From assembly GCF_003996965.1 (NCBI RefSeq), contig NZ_QWDM01000022.1:20338-84337 (forward strand): a stretch of DNA of 64,000 bases. Direction: 5' to 3'. Position numbers and translations under genes: made by a program. This document shows positions 18,435 through 27,327 of this stretch, piece by piece; within the stretch, counting starts at the first letter, position 1, and every line of letters begins with the position of its first letter. Under the pieces are notes generated by a model. The model had not been told where the DNA came from. It did no database searches and worked only from the letters and a program-made list of their open reading frames with translations. Origin of the DNA: Flavobacterium cupreum (GTDB taxonomy: Bacteria > Bacteroidota > Bacteroidia > Flavobacteriales > Flavobacteriaceae).

Positions 18435-20171
18435 ATGAAAAAATCTAATTATACTAAATTTTTTGCTGCCTTGGTGTTATTCGGAACATTAGGATCTTGC
18501 AATGAGGAAGAGTTTCTAAGGGAAGATCCAATAGCTCTTTATACTCCTGAAAATGTATTTTCGAACAGTGCCGGAATTGAGGGAGTTATTACTAACTTCT
18601 ACGTCAAGGAGCGCTACATTTATTATATCGGAGCCTCAGATGTTTCCCAATCATTGCTATATGGTACTGATTCTTTCTTTTCTGGAAGGGGAACTGGAAC
18701 CAATGAGAAAATCGGATCATTGGTTACTGCTTTAGTACCTTCCAATTATGCGCCAACCTTCTATTATCAGGAGAATTTTAAAATAATAGCCTTGGCCAAC
18801 CTATTAATTGAAAACATTAATAAATCCACCCTGACTGCCGAACAAAAAATACCAGTTATTGCCGAGGCAAAATTTTTCAGAGGAAAAGCGTATCGAGACC
18901 TGGTTTATCTTTACGGAGGTGTGCCATTGGTAACAGAATTCGCTACAACACCAGTACTGGATAGGGTCCGTGCTACAAAGATAGAAATTCTTAATCAAAT
19001 GGCGCTTGATTTTAAGGACGCAGCCGACGGTATGCTGCCCATAAATAAAGTGAAAGACGGGAGGGTTTCTAACATAGTAGCCAGCTTTTATTTAGGTGAA
19101 ACATTAATATCACTAGGCCGTTCGGCAGAAGCTGTTACCGAAATTTCAAAGGTAGTCAACGATCCAAATGTTGGTTTGATGAAAGGCCGTTTCGGTACGC
19201 GTTCTTCGGTTTTTGGCAAAGATGTATTTTGGGATTTGTGGCAGAGAGGGAATCAAAACAGGACATCGGGCAACAAAGAAGCGCTTTGGGTTGTACAGTT
19301 TGAGACCGATGTTCCAGGTGGAATCATTAAATCAACAGATGCAGGGGGAGCAAATCAATTCGAGCGCAGCTGTAATCCTGCTGTTTGGAGCATTACTGAT
19401 CCCGATGGAAAACCAGGGTTTTTGGGAAGACGTTCAAATGACAATATCGGCGGCAATGGTGTATCCTTTCTGCAGCCAACCGCTTATACCACAAATACAG
19501 TTAACGACATAGGCGGCGGACTATGGCCTGCTAATTACATTGGAGATATCAGATGCAACGATGCCAATTTAATTAAGGACGCACTTTATGATAATCCTGC
19601 ATCGGCTTATTTTGGAAAAAAGGTATCGCAATTTAGAGGTAAAAATATGGGAACAGGAGTAGGCACGCCTCTGCAGGTTGCAAATGCAGGGGGCTGGAGA
19701 TTCTATAAATGGTTTGTAAAGTCAACAACACCGGGCGATCATCCTGCAGGCTTGAATGATCCTAACAATCCACTACTTCTAGGCAGTGGTGCAGGTGCTA
19801 CTTATCACGATGATTATATTCTGCGTTTACCTGAAGCTTACTTATTAAGAGCTGAGGCATATTTAGCCTTAGGAAATCAAGGCTTAGCTGCTGCTGATAT
19901 TAATGTTGTTCGCTCCAGAGCAGGTGCTGCTGATGTTTTGCCAGGAAATGTTAATATCGATTACATTCTTGATGAAAGAACCAGAGAAATGGTTTTTGAG
20001 GAAATGCGTTCAATTACTTTAAGACGTGTAGGTAAATATGGAGAGCGTGTTGTTAAATATAATTGGCTTACAGGACCTACATATGCACCTAAATATGATT
20101 TATGGCCTATTCCTCAAAAAGAAATTGAAGCCAATACTGGTGCCGTTCTGGTTCAAAATCCAGGGTATTAA
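18435..20171 (+). CDS. SusD/RagB-type surface glycan-binding lipoprotein
   Basis: 578 residues. Lipoprotein signal with cysteine C22 in LGSC, followed by acidic residues (NEEEF), as found in surface-exposed Bacteroidota lipoproteins. The SusD fold is shown by the TPR-type helices (AEAKFFRGKAYRDLVYLYGGVPLV), the RLPEAYLLRAEAYLALGN repeat and the conserved end, LDERTREMVFEE and LWPIPQKEIEAN. It forms the lid on the SusC barrel and binds the incoming glycan. No SusE/F-like or other surface-binding protein follows. A hairpin terminator sits 32 bases downstream. Confidence 0.95.
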   Translation: MKKSNYTKFFAALVLFGTLGSCNEEEFLREDPIALYTPENVFSNSAGIEGVITNFYVKERYIYYIGASDVSQSLLYGTDSFFSGRGTGTNEKIGSLVTALVPSNYAPTFYYQENFKIIALANLLIENINKSTLTAEQKIPVIAEAKFFRGKAYRDLVYLYGGVPLVTEFATTPVLDRVRATKIEILNQMALDFKDAADGMLPINKVKDGRVSNIVASFYLGETLISLGRSAEAVTEISKVVNDPNVGLMKGRFGTRSSVFGKDVFWDLWQRGNQNRTSGNKEALWVVQFETDVPGGIIKSTDAGGANQFERSCNPAVWSITDPDGKPGFLGRRSNDNIGGNGVSFLQPTAYTTNTVNDIGGGLWPANYIGDIRCNDANLIKDALYDNPASAYFGKKVSQFRGKNMGTGVGTPLQVANAGGWRFYKWFVKSTTPGDHPAGLNDPNNPLLLGSGAGATYHDDYILRLPEAYLLRAEAYLALGNQGLAAADINVVRSRAGAADVLPGNVNIDYILDERTREMVFEEMRSITLRRVGKYGERVVKYNWLTGPTYAPKYDLWPIPQKEIEANTGAVLVQNPGY

Positions 20172-20202
20172 TTTAGTTTGATTAGTTTTTGTTTTTTAAC
20201 TG

Positions 20203-20240
20203 TAGCCCCGCCTGTATCTACATGCGGGGTTATATATAAT
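20203..20240 (+). terminator. Hairpin terminator after susD
   Basis: CCCCGC (20206-20211) pairs with GCGGGG (20224-20229), and inside it TGTA pairs with TACA around a 2-base loop. The stem is extended by A-T pairs outside. T-rich sequence follows (ttatatataat, then gattttttat). It is by far the most GC-rich stem in the gap and closes the susCD unit. Confidence 0.75.
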
Positions 20241-20266
20241 AATTGATTTTTTATATAAGCAAAATG

Positions 20267-20303
20267 TTAACTGCTTTATGCAAATGCTCTGAACAGCAGT
20301 TAA
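20267..20303. repeat. 9-bp inverted repeat TTAACTGCT / AGCAGTTAA upstream of uronate isomerase
   Basis: Perfect 9-bp arms at 20267-20275 and 20295-20303, separated by 19 bases, ending 25 bases before the uronate isomerase start codon. There is no T-run after it, so it is not a good terminator. It may be an operator, an RNA processing stem or a translational control hairpin for the uronate operon. Confidence 0.4.
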
Positions 20304-20328
20304 AAATAAGCTACTTACACCTTTTATA

Positions 20329-21735
20329 ATGTCAAAACCTGAATTTCTTGGACCAAATTATTTTCTGGAGAGCCCAACGGCAGTTTTTCTTTTTCATGAG
20401 ATAGCCCAAGCTCTTCCTATTGTGGACTACCACAATCATATCAATGTATCGCATTTGGCGAGCAATAAAAAATTCAGTAACATCGCTGAACTTTGGGTCT
20501 GCAGTGACCCCTACAAGCACAGATCAATGAGGATTAACGGTGTAGCAGAACATTATATCTCAGGAGCGGCCTCTGATGAAGAAAAATTTTTTCACTGGGC
20601 AAAAACATTCCCCAAAACGATGGGAAATCCTCTGTTTCACTGGTCCTACTTAGAGTTGAAAAATATCTTCGGCATCCAGGAGCTTTTAACAGAAGAGAGT
20701 GCTCCAAGAATATGGGACACTTGTAATAGACTTCTGGAACAGGATGATTTCTCAGCAAGAGCACTGATGGAGAAGTATAATGTAGAGACTTTTTGTACTT
20801 CAGATAATTGGTTTGATGATTTAAAGGTACATAAAGAAGCATCATTAGGATCGAAGTTTACCGTTCTGCCATCTTTGCGTTGCGACCTTGCACTGCATAC
20901 TGATTCATGGGAATCATCTCAGTTTCTGCAGCAGTTATCACAGCATTCCTCAATTTCAATTGATGGATTTTCGGACTTTAAGGCAGCTTTGCGATTTCAG
21001 TTGGATTATTTTCATGAAAATGGGTGCCGACTCGCGGATCAGGCTTTGGATGCAGGCTTTACTTTTAAGATTGTTTCGGAGCAAAAGGCTGCTGAATTAT
21101 TTGCTAAAGTTTTAGACCATAAAGAATTAAGTTTTGAGGAAAAGACACAATTGCAGTGTTTTATTTTATTATTTCTGGGCGGTGAGTTTGCTTCTTTAGG
21201 CTGGACGATGCAACTTCACGTTGGAGCCCAGCGTTATACGAGCTCACGTTTGAGAAGTATGGCGGGAGCCGCAGGAGGTTACGCATCAATTGGAAGTGCT
21301 GCCTGCATTACCAGTATCTGCAGTTTATTGGATAGACTTGAACAAAATAATAGTCTGCCTAATACGCTACTCTTTACATTGAATCCGTCAGATAATGAGG
21401 CTTTTGCCACCCTAACAGGGTCTTTTGCCCAAGATGGCATGCCGGGAAAAATACAGTTCGGACCTGCATGGTGGTTCAATGACCATATTGAAGGCATTAA
21501 ATCGCAGCTTCTGGCATCAGCAAATTATTCGCTCTTAAGTCGTTTTGTTGGCATGACTACAGATTCACGAAGCATATTGTCTTTCTCAAGGCATGATTAT
21601 TTCAGGAGAATTTTATGCAATATAATCGGAGACTGGGTGGAAAAGGGACTGCTTCCAAAAGATAATATTTACCTAAAAGAATTAATAACCGATATATGCT
21701 ATACCAATAGTAAAAAAATGATTTCAAATGAATAA
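20329..21735 (+). CDS. uxaC: Uronate isomerase (glucuronate/galacturonate isomerase)
   Basis: 468 residues, cytoplasmic. It starts SKPEFLGPNYFLESPTAVFLFHE and has the amidohydrolase-type metal motif DYHNHI with H35 and H37, then MEKYNVETFCTSDN, LHVGAQRYTSSRLR and FVGMTTDSRSILSFSRHDYFRRILC, all typical of UxaC. It converts D-glucuronate to D-fructuronate (or galacturonate to tagaturonate). With the mannonate genes that follow, glucuronate is the likely substrate. Its 3' end overlaps the next gene by 8 bases, so translation is probably coupled. Confidence 0.96.
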   Translation: MSKPEFLGPNYFLESPTAVFLFHEIAQALPIVDYHNHINVSHLASNKKFSNIAELWVCSDPYKHRSMRINGVAEHYISGAASDEEKFFHWAKTFPKTMGNPLFHWSYLELKNIFGIQELLTEESAPRIWDTCNRLLEQDDFSARALMEKYNVETFCTSDNWFDDLKVHKEASLGSKFTVLPSLRCDLALHTDSWESSQFLQQLSQHSSISIDGFSDFKAALRFQLDYFHENGCRLADQALDAGFTFKIVSEQKAAELFAKVLDHKELSFEEKTQLQCFILLFLGGEFASLGWTMQLHVGAQRYTSSRLRSMAGAAGGYASIGSAACITSICSLLDRLEQNNSLPNTLLFTLNPSDNEAFATLTGSFAQDGMPGKIQFGPAWWFNDHIEGIKSQLLASANYSLLSRFVGMTTDSRSILSFSRHDYFRRILCNIIGDWVEKGLLPKDNIYLKELITDICYTNSKKMISNE

Positions 21736-22567
21736 TACACAAACAAAAGTAGCTGTTGTAACAGGTGCAGGGGGAACACTCTGCTCGGAGATGGCACGCA
21801 GTTTAGCCGCTCAGGGTTTTAAGGTAGCATTACTTGGAAGAACCCTTGAAAAATTAAAATTAGTAGAAGAGCAGATTACAGCTCAGGGAGGAACTGCCAT
21901 TTCTATAGCGGTTGATGTTTCCAATAACGAATCTGTAACTGAGGCAAAAAATATTGTAAAGAAAGAACTTGGTATCTGTACTGTGCTTATAAACGGTGCA
22001 GGAGGAAATCAAATGGAAGCGCTTACAAATACAACAGAATTCAACGAAGGTGAACTTGATGGAACCGATGGGATTAAAGGCTTTTTTAATCTTGATATGA
22101 ATGTTTTCCAAAGTGTAATTAATGTAAATACTATGGGTACGGTCATCCCGTCTTTTGTATTTGGAAAAGATATGGCTGCACAGAAAAATGGGGTAATTAT
22201 CAATATTGCCTCTATGAACAGCTACCGTCCTTTGACAAAAGTAGGGGCATACGGAATGGCAAAAGCTGGAATAGCCAATTTTACCCAATGGCTTGCCACT
22301 TATCTTGCACCGGCCAATGTGAGGGTAAATGCAATTGCTCCGGGATTTTTCTTAAATGAAAGGAGCAAAAAAATCATGTATAATGAGGACGGCTCCCAGA
22401 CAGCACGCGCCGAAAATGTATTGGGGCATACTCCAATGAAGCGTTTTGGAGAAGCTTCGGAATTAATCGGATGCATGAACTGGCTTATCGATGATAAGGC
22501 AGCATCATTTGTTACCGGAATTGTTATTCCGGTAGATGGAGGATTTTTGTCATCATCAGGGGTTTAA
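21728..22567 (+). CDS. SDR-family D-mannonate oxidoreductase (fructuronate reductase)
   Basis: 279 residues. The short-chain dehydrogenase signature TGAGGTLCSEM at residues 12-22 binds NAD(P), and the catalytic triad is S162, Y175 and K179 (GAYGMAKAG). The ending VTGIVIPVDGGF is the normal SDR C-terminus. The insert around residues 95-120 (NTTEFNEGELDGTDGIKGFF) is found in SDR enzymes of Bacteroidota uronate operons. Position between uronate isomerase and mannonate dehydratase indicates reduction of fructuronate to mannonate, replacing the unrelated UxuB. Another possibility is reduction of the unsaturated-uronate product DEH to KDG, as SDR reductases do in alginate pathways. Confidence 0.88.
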   Translation: MNNTQTKVAVVTGAGGTLCSEMARSLAAQGFKVALLGRTLEKLKLVEEQITAQGGTAISIAVDVSNNESVTEAKNIVKKELGICTVLINGAGGNQMEALTNTTEFNEGELDGTDGIKGFFNLDMNVFQSVINVNTMGTVIPSFVFGKDMAAQKNGVIINIASMNSYRPLTKVGAYGMAKAGIANFTQWLATYLAPANVRVNAIAPGFFLNERSKKIMYNEDGSQTARAENVLGHTPMKRFGEASELIGCMNWLIDDKAASFVTGIVIPVDGGFLSSSGV

Positions 22568-22597
22568 TCTAAATTTAAAATTATAAATAATAAAGAT

Positions 22598-23341
22598 ATG
22601 AGTGTAGATCAATACAAAAAAGAAGTCAGCATGATGAAGCTTGATAAGCTTATTGAAATGCGGGAGAATGTTTCCAAGGCAATGTTTCCTATTTCAGATA
22701 ATGAATTATTAAACAGGTTTCAGGAGTTATATACCGGGGCAATTAATGATGTACTTAGAGAATTCTGCCTAATGAATCAGGCTCTCCCAAATCATATTAT
22801 TCCACTAAGGGAATATCGTACTGTGGCAGGATTTGCCTTTACGGTAAAAAGTTCTACCAGCACGAAGGTATCTGGAGAAATGGAATTCCGTACCCAGATG
22901 CTCGATGAAATGCATGAAAATGCCTTTGTAGTGTGGGACAGCAGTAAGGATGAAGAGTCAACTTCATGGGGTGGTGTAATGACCGCTACCGCAAAAGGAA
23001 AAAAGATAAGGGCAGCTTGTCTGGACGGAGGTATTCGTGACACGCATCAGATATTAGAAGCTGATTTTCCTGTTTTTTATAAATACCGCTCATCCAATGG
23101 TAGTTTGGGCCGTTGTCTGATTACAGATTATCAGGTGCCGCTTCAGATTGGAAATGTAATTATAAAGCCTGGAGATATCGTTCTGGGAGATGTAGACGGC
23201 GTTTTGGTAGTTCCAAGGGATATTGCTTTTGAAGTACTGGTAAGAGCTGAGGAAATTAAGGAAAATGAAAAGAAGATTTTTGGATGGGTTGCAGAAGGAC
23301 AGAGTGTAAGGGATATCACTGACAAGGGCGGCTATTTTTAA
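22598..23341 (+). CDS. RraA-family protein (aldolase/decarboxylase-like)
   Basis: 247 residues, cytoplasmic. The RraA-like fold is recognisable from YTGAINDVLREF, AGFAFTVKS, ACLDGGIRDTHQI (the GG-RD active-site strand that binds divalent metal and substrate) and PGDIVLGDVDGVLVVPRDIA. Members include 4-hydroxy-4-methyl-2-oxoglutarate aldolase, oxaloacetate decarboxylase and proteins named for RNase E regulation. Here it is inserted between two steps of glucuronate breakdown, so a role on a sugar-acid or oxo-acid intermediate is likely but unproven. The ATG at 22598 is chosen; an internal MMKLDK start is possible. Confidence 0.85.
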   Translation: MSVDQYKKEVSMMKLDKLIEMRENVSKAMFPISDNELLNRFQELYTGAINDVLREFCLMNQALPNHIIPLREYRTVAGFAFTVKSSTSTKVSGEMEFRTQMLDEMHENAFVVWDSSKDEESTSWGGVMTATAKGKKIRAACLDGGIRDTHQILEADFPVFYKYRSSNGSLGRCLITDYQVPLQIGNVIIKPGDIVLGDVDGVLVVPRDIAFEVLVRAEEIKENEKKIFGWVAEGQSVRDITDKGGYF

Positions 23342-23357
23342 TTTCTAAAAAAATACA

Positions 23358-24326
23358 ATGAAATTATCATTTTTATTTTTTGGCAATACCCCGGATGAAA
23401 AGTGGGAACTGTGCAGACAGATGGGTATTGACTACGCTATTGCAAAATTAGCCCCTGAACTAACAGGAATGCCTTCCATTGACAATTTTGAATCTTTTGA
23501 AAAATCAAAAGAAATTTATGTAAAGCAAGGCTTTAATTTATACGGACTTGAAGGTGACCAGTTTGATATGACCCGGATAAAATTAGGACTTCCGGGCAAA
23601 GAGCAGGATATTGAAAAATACTGCCGGATGTTGGAGAATATGAACAGGCTAGATGTGAGACTGCTCTGTTATAATTTTATGGCAACAGGCTGGTACAGAA
23701 CCCGTAAAGACATTAAAGAAAGAGGAGGTGCCATTGTCAGTGGATTTTCCATGAAAGAGGCAGCCCTTGAGCCCGCATCGCAACATGGTCTATTTAGTGA
23801 AAATCAAATCTGGGATAATTACCAGTGGTTTATAGAGCAGGTTATGCTGGTAGCGGAATCCAACGGTGTTAAAATGGCGCTTCATCCCGATGATCCGCCT
23901 ATTACGCCTATACATGGAATAAGCCGTATTTTAATTTCAGCGGAAGCTATCGACAGGGCATTATCTTTTTCACAAAGTCCGTCGCATGGACTTACCTTTT
24001 GTCAGGGAACCTATACCACTATGAATGAAGATGTATTAGGTATGATTGAAAAACACGGCAGAAACAATAAGATATTTTTTGTGCATATAAGGGATGTTGT
24101 AGGAACACCCGAGGATTTCCGGGAGACTTTCCATGATAACGGACCAACTGATATGTTCAGGATGATGCAGGCTTATAAAGCTGTGGGATTTGACGGCCCA
24201 CTGCGCTCGGACCATGTACCGACAATGGCGGGAGAAAGCAATGAACATTTCGGTTATGAGATGAAGGGGAATCTCTTTGGAATTGGTTATATCAAAGGAC
24301 TTATGGATGCTTGTGGCATTCAATAG
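23358..24326 (+). CDS. uxuA: Mannonate dehydratase (UxuA-type)
   Basis: 322 residues. TIM-barrel protein of the UxuA/xylose-isomerase-like superfamily: VRLLCYNFMATGWYRT, MALHPDDPPI, LTFCQGTYTTM, KIFFVHIRDVVG, FHDNGPTDMFRMMQAY and LRSDHVPTMAGE are the metal- and substrate-binding blocks of UxuA. It dehydrates D-mannonate to 2-keto-3-deoxygluconate (KDG). It is shorter than the ~390-residue enterobacterial enzyme but keeps all the conserved blocks. It lies 16 bases after the RraA-like gene in the same operon. Confidence 0.92.
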   Translation: MKLSFLFFGNTPDEKWELCRQMGIDYAIAKLAPELTGMPSIDNFESFEKSKEIYVKQGFNLYGLEGDQFDMTRIKLGLPGKEQDIEKYCRMLENMNRLDVRLLCYNFMATGWYRTRKDIKERGGAIVSGFSMKEAALEPASQHGLFSENQIWDNYQWFIEQVMLVAESNGVKMALHPDDPPITPIHGISRILISAEAIDRALSFSQSPSHGLTFCQGTYTTMNEDVLGMIEKHGRNNKIFFVHIRDVVGTPEDFRETFHDNGPTDMFRMMQAYKAVGFDGPLRSDHVPTMAGESNEHFGYEMKGNLFGIGYIKGLMDACGIQ

Positions 24327-24394
24327 AGAATTTTATTAGAATCTGTTAATAAATTAAACACAACTGCTCGTTTTAGTAGTAAATCTATAATATA

Positions 24395-27223
24395 ATGCTT
24401 TCAGGTAATTATAAAATATTGCATAATAAATTAGTTTCCACCATCGATAAGGATAGAATTTTTCATGATTCTTTATCGCTTTTGGCTTATGGAACTGATG
24501 CCAGTTTTTATAGACTGATACCTAAAATTGTCATCAAGGCAAAAGACGAGCAAGAAGTTGTCTTTATCCTAAAGCATTCGTCTGCGCTAGGTCTTGCCGT
24601 GACTTTCAGGGCCGCAGGAACGAGCTTGTCAGGACAGGCTGTAACAGACTCGGTACTTGTAGTTGCAGGACAGCACTGGAAAGAGTACGAAATACTTGAC
24701 AACGGAAACGCTATTCGGTTGCAGCCAGGAGTTCTTGGGTCCAGGGCTAATATTTTGCTGGAGCCATATAATAAAAAAATAGGCCCCGACCCTGCGTCAA
24801 TAAATGCAGCCATGATTGGAGGCATCGCAGCCAATAATGCCAGCGGTATGTGCTGTGGAACAGCTCAGAACACCTATAAGACCGTTAAGTCGATGAGATT
24901 AGTATTTGCTGATGGAGCAATTCTCGACACTGCAAATGCAGAGAGCAGAACACATTTTCAAAAACTGCAGCCTGATCTTATTAAAAAAATACAGGATCTG
25001 GCCGAGCGTGCGAAAGCTGACACCATTCTTGCGGAACGAATTTCCGGTAAGTATAAAATGAAAAACACAACAGGGTACAGCTTAAATGCCCTGATAGATT
25101 ATATTGACCCCTTTGAAATTATTGAGCATCTCATGATTGGATCCGAAGGTACTCTGGGTTTTATTTCTGAAATTTCGCTGCAGACAGTGGAAAACCATAA
25201 GTATAAAGCAGCATCTTTGATGATTTTTCAAAACGTTGAGAGTGCCTGTCGTGTTGTAAGTCTTTTAAAGAGGGCACCTGTGGCTGCAGTAGAGCTCATC
25301 GACCGCTCAGGGCTTCGATCAGTTGAAAACGATAAAGGTGTTCCCTCGTACCTCAAAGACCTTGACCCCGAAGCATGTGCGCTGCTTGTAGATACCAGAG
25401 CGTCAAGTTCGGAGGACCTTCAGCTGCAGATACAAGCAGTTTTAAATATTGTGAAAGAGCAATCTATGGAACTCCCTGCATTGTTTACTGATGATCCGGC
25501 AGAATATGCGCTGCTATGGAAAATCCGAAAAGGACTTTTTCCATCAGTGGGGGCCATGAGGCAAAAAGGAACCACTGTTATTATAGAAGACGTAGCCTTT
25601 AAGACAGAACAGCTTGCAGAGGCAACTCTGGAACTGCAGAAACTCTTCGCAAAATGGCGCTATACCGAGGCTGTAATTTTTGGGCATGCCCTTGAGGGCA
25701 ATCTTCATTTTGTTTTTACACAGAATTTTGATTCTCAAAATGAGATTGACCGCTATGCCAATTTTATGGATGATGTGGCTGACCTTGTGGTAAAGAAGTT
25801 TGATGGTTCCCTTAAGGCCGAGCATGGTACGGGAAGAAATATGGCGCCTTACGTTGAGATGGAATGGGGTAAAGAAGCTTATGGTCTTATGAAGGAGATC
25901 AAAGCTATTTTTGATCCGAAAAATCTTTTAAATCCGGGGGTTATTTTAAACGACGATCCCCAGATTCATTTAAAAAATTTAAAACCGATACCATCTTGTA
26001 ACCCGATCATTGATCCCTGTATAGAATGCGGATTTTGTGAGCCGAATTGTGTTTCAGCTGATTATACGCTTTCACCAAGACATCGAATTACTGTTAACCG
26101 TGAGATCAGCAGGCTCGTTGCTTCTGGCCAGAATCCTGCAGAGCTCCAATTGCTGCTTGATAACTTTCAATATAAGGCTGATGATACCTGCGCCACAGAT
26201 GGCCTCTGCGCCCTGAGCTGTCCGGTGCATATCGACACGGGAGCATTTGTCAAAGAGCTTCGTAACCAAAGAATTGGGAAGGAGTTCCGTATAGCCTCCT
26301 GGATTAGTTTACATTTATCTTTTACCACCTTTTTGCTTCGAAAAATTTTACTGGTAGTGCGTTTTTTTCAGTTGTTGCTTGGAAATAAGCTAATGTCCGG
26401 AATTTCCTCTTTTTTAAGATTTATTTCCCAAGGCAGGATTCCACAATGGAACCGGTTTATGCCAGGAGGAGCCAAAAGACTTAAATCTTTAGAAAGTCAG
26501 GTCGCAAGCCAGAGAAAAGTGGTTTATTATCCCTCTTGTATCAACAGAACCATGGGGGTTTCCTCTGAAGATTATTCACAGGAGCAGCTTTCTGATAAAA
26601 TTGTTCAACTGCTGCACAAAGGCGGTTTTGAGGTTATTTATCCTGAGCATTTACAGACACTTTGCTGCGGTATGCCTTTTTCAAGTAAGGGATATTTCGA
26701 TATTGCGAAGCAAAAGGGAAATTTGCTGGAACTAGCTCTTGCCAAGGCTAGTGAAAATGGTAAATGGCCCATTGTATGTGATATGAGTCCGTGCCTATAT
26801 ACTATGCATGAGAATGCCGGTAAATTAAAAAGCAGTCTCAAAATATATGAACCGGTTGAATTTATAAACGATATCTTATTATCTTTTCTCAAAATTACGC
26901 CCACATCTGAACCTGTGGCAGTTTTTGAGGTCTGCAGTATGAAAAAAATGGGAATAGAAAACAAATTAACTGAACTGGCCCAAAAATGTGCCGAAAAGGT
27001 AATTGTTCCCCAAACGAACTGCTGCGGGTTTTCTGGTGACAAAGGGTTCGAGATTCCGGAGCTTAATGCTTCAGGGCTTTTAGGGCTAAGTCAGCAGCTT
27101 GGTCCAGACGTCAAACGCGGATACTCCAACAGCAGAACCTGCGAGATTGGTCTGAGCCTTCATTCGGGCATATCCTACCAGTCGATTGTATATTTAGTCG
27201 ACCAGGTCAGCGAGGCAATATAA
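24395..27223 (+). CDS. FAD-linked oxidoreductase fused to GlpC-type Fe-S domain (D-2-hydroxyacid dehydrogenase, YdiJ/D-LDH-like)
   Basis: 942 residues in three parts. Residues ~1-230 are an FAD-binding PCMH domain (TFRAAGTSLSGQAV, GPDPASINAAMIGGIAANNASG, GSEGTLGFISE); ~230-530 is the matching FAD-oxidase C-terminal domain (IFGHALEGNLHFVF, AEHGTGRNMAPYVEMEWG); the rest is GlpC/HdrD-like, with cluster motifs CIECGFCEPNC (~545) and CATDGLCALSCPVHI and two CCG motifs (LCCGMPF, NCCGFSG). Relatives oxidise D-lactate or other D-2-hydroxyacids and pass electrons to quinone. Its presence between mannonate dehydratase and the symporter suggests a D-hydroxyacid made from, or imported with, the uronate. 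The true substrate is unknown. Confidence 0.86.
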   Translation: MLSGNYKILHNKLVSTIDKDRIFHDSLSLLAYGTDASFYRLIPKIVIKAKDEQEVVFILKHSSALGLAVTFRAAGTSLSGQAVTDSVLVVAGQHWKEYEILDNGNAIRLQPGVLGSRANILLEPYNKKIGPDPASINAAMIGGIAANNASGMCCGTAQNTYKTVKSMRLVFADGAILDTANAESRTHFQKLQPDLIKKIQDLAERAKADTILAERISGKYKMKNTTGYSLNALIDYIDPFEIIEHLMIGSEGTLGFISEISLQTVENHKYKAASLMIFQNVESACRVVSLLKRAPVAAVELIDRSGLRSVENDKGVPSYLKDLDPEACALLVDTRASSSEDLQLQIQAVLNIVKEQSMELPALFTDDPAEYALLWKIRKGLFPSVGAMRQKGTTVIIEDVAFKTEQLAEATLELQKLFAKWRYTEAVIFGHALEGNLHFVFTQNFDSQNEIDRYANFMDDVADLVVKKFDGSLKAEHGTGRNMAPYVEMEWGKEAYGLMKEIKAIFDPKNLLNPGVILNDDPQIHLKNLKPIPSCNPIIDPCIECGFCEPNCVSADYTLSPRHRITVNREISRLVASGQNPAELQLLLDNFQYKADDTCATDGLCALSCPVHIDTGAFVKELRNQRIGKEFRIASWISLHLSFTTFLLRKILLVVRFFQLLLGNKLMSGISSFLRFISQGRIPQWNRFMPGGAKRLKSLESQVASQRKVVYYPSCINRTMGVSSEDYSQEQLSDKIVQLLHKGGFEVIYPEHLQTLCCGMPFSSKGYFDIAKQKGNLLELALAKASENGKWPIVCDMSPCLYTMHENAGKLKSSLKIYEPVEFINDILLSFLKITPTSEPVAVFEVCSMKKMGIENKLTELAQKCAEKVIVPQTNCCGFSGDKGFEIPELNASGLLGLSQQLGPDVKRGYSNSRTCEIGLSLHSGISYQSIVYLVDQVSEAI

Positions 27224-27327
27224 TTTTTTAAATTGATTATAAAATACTGAAGAATGCTATTTTGAAAGATGGCTGTACATAAAATTAAAAGAAAATTACA
27301 TAATAATAAAATTAATAAATCTGACAG

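Noticed and set aside
21860..22288. 142-codon open frame on the minus strand within the SDR gene
   Set aside because: Antisense to the conserved SDR core; composition (Tyr/Ile/Phe runs) is that of a reversed gene, not of a protein.
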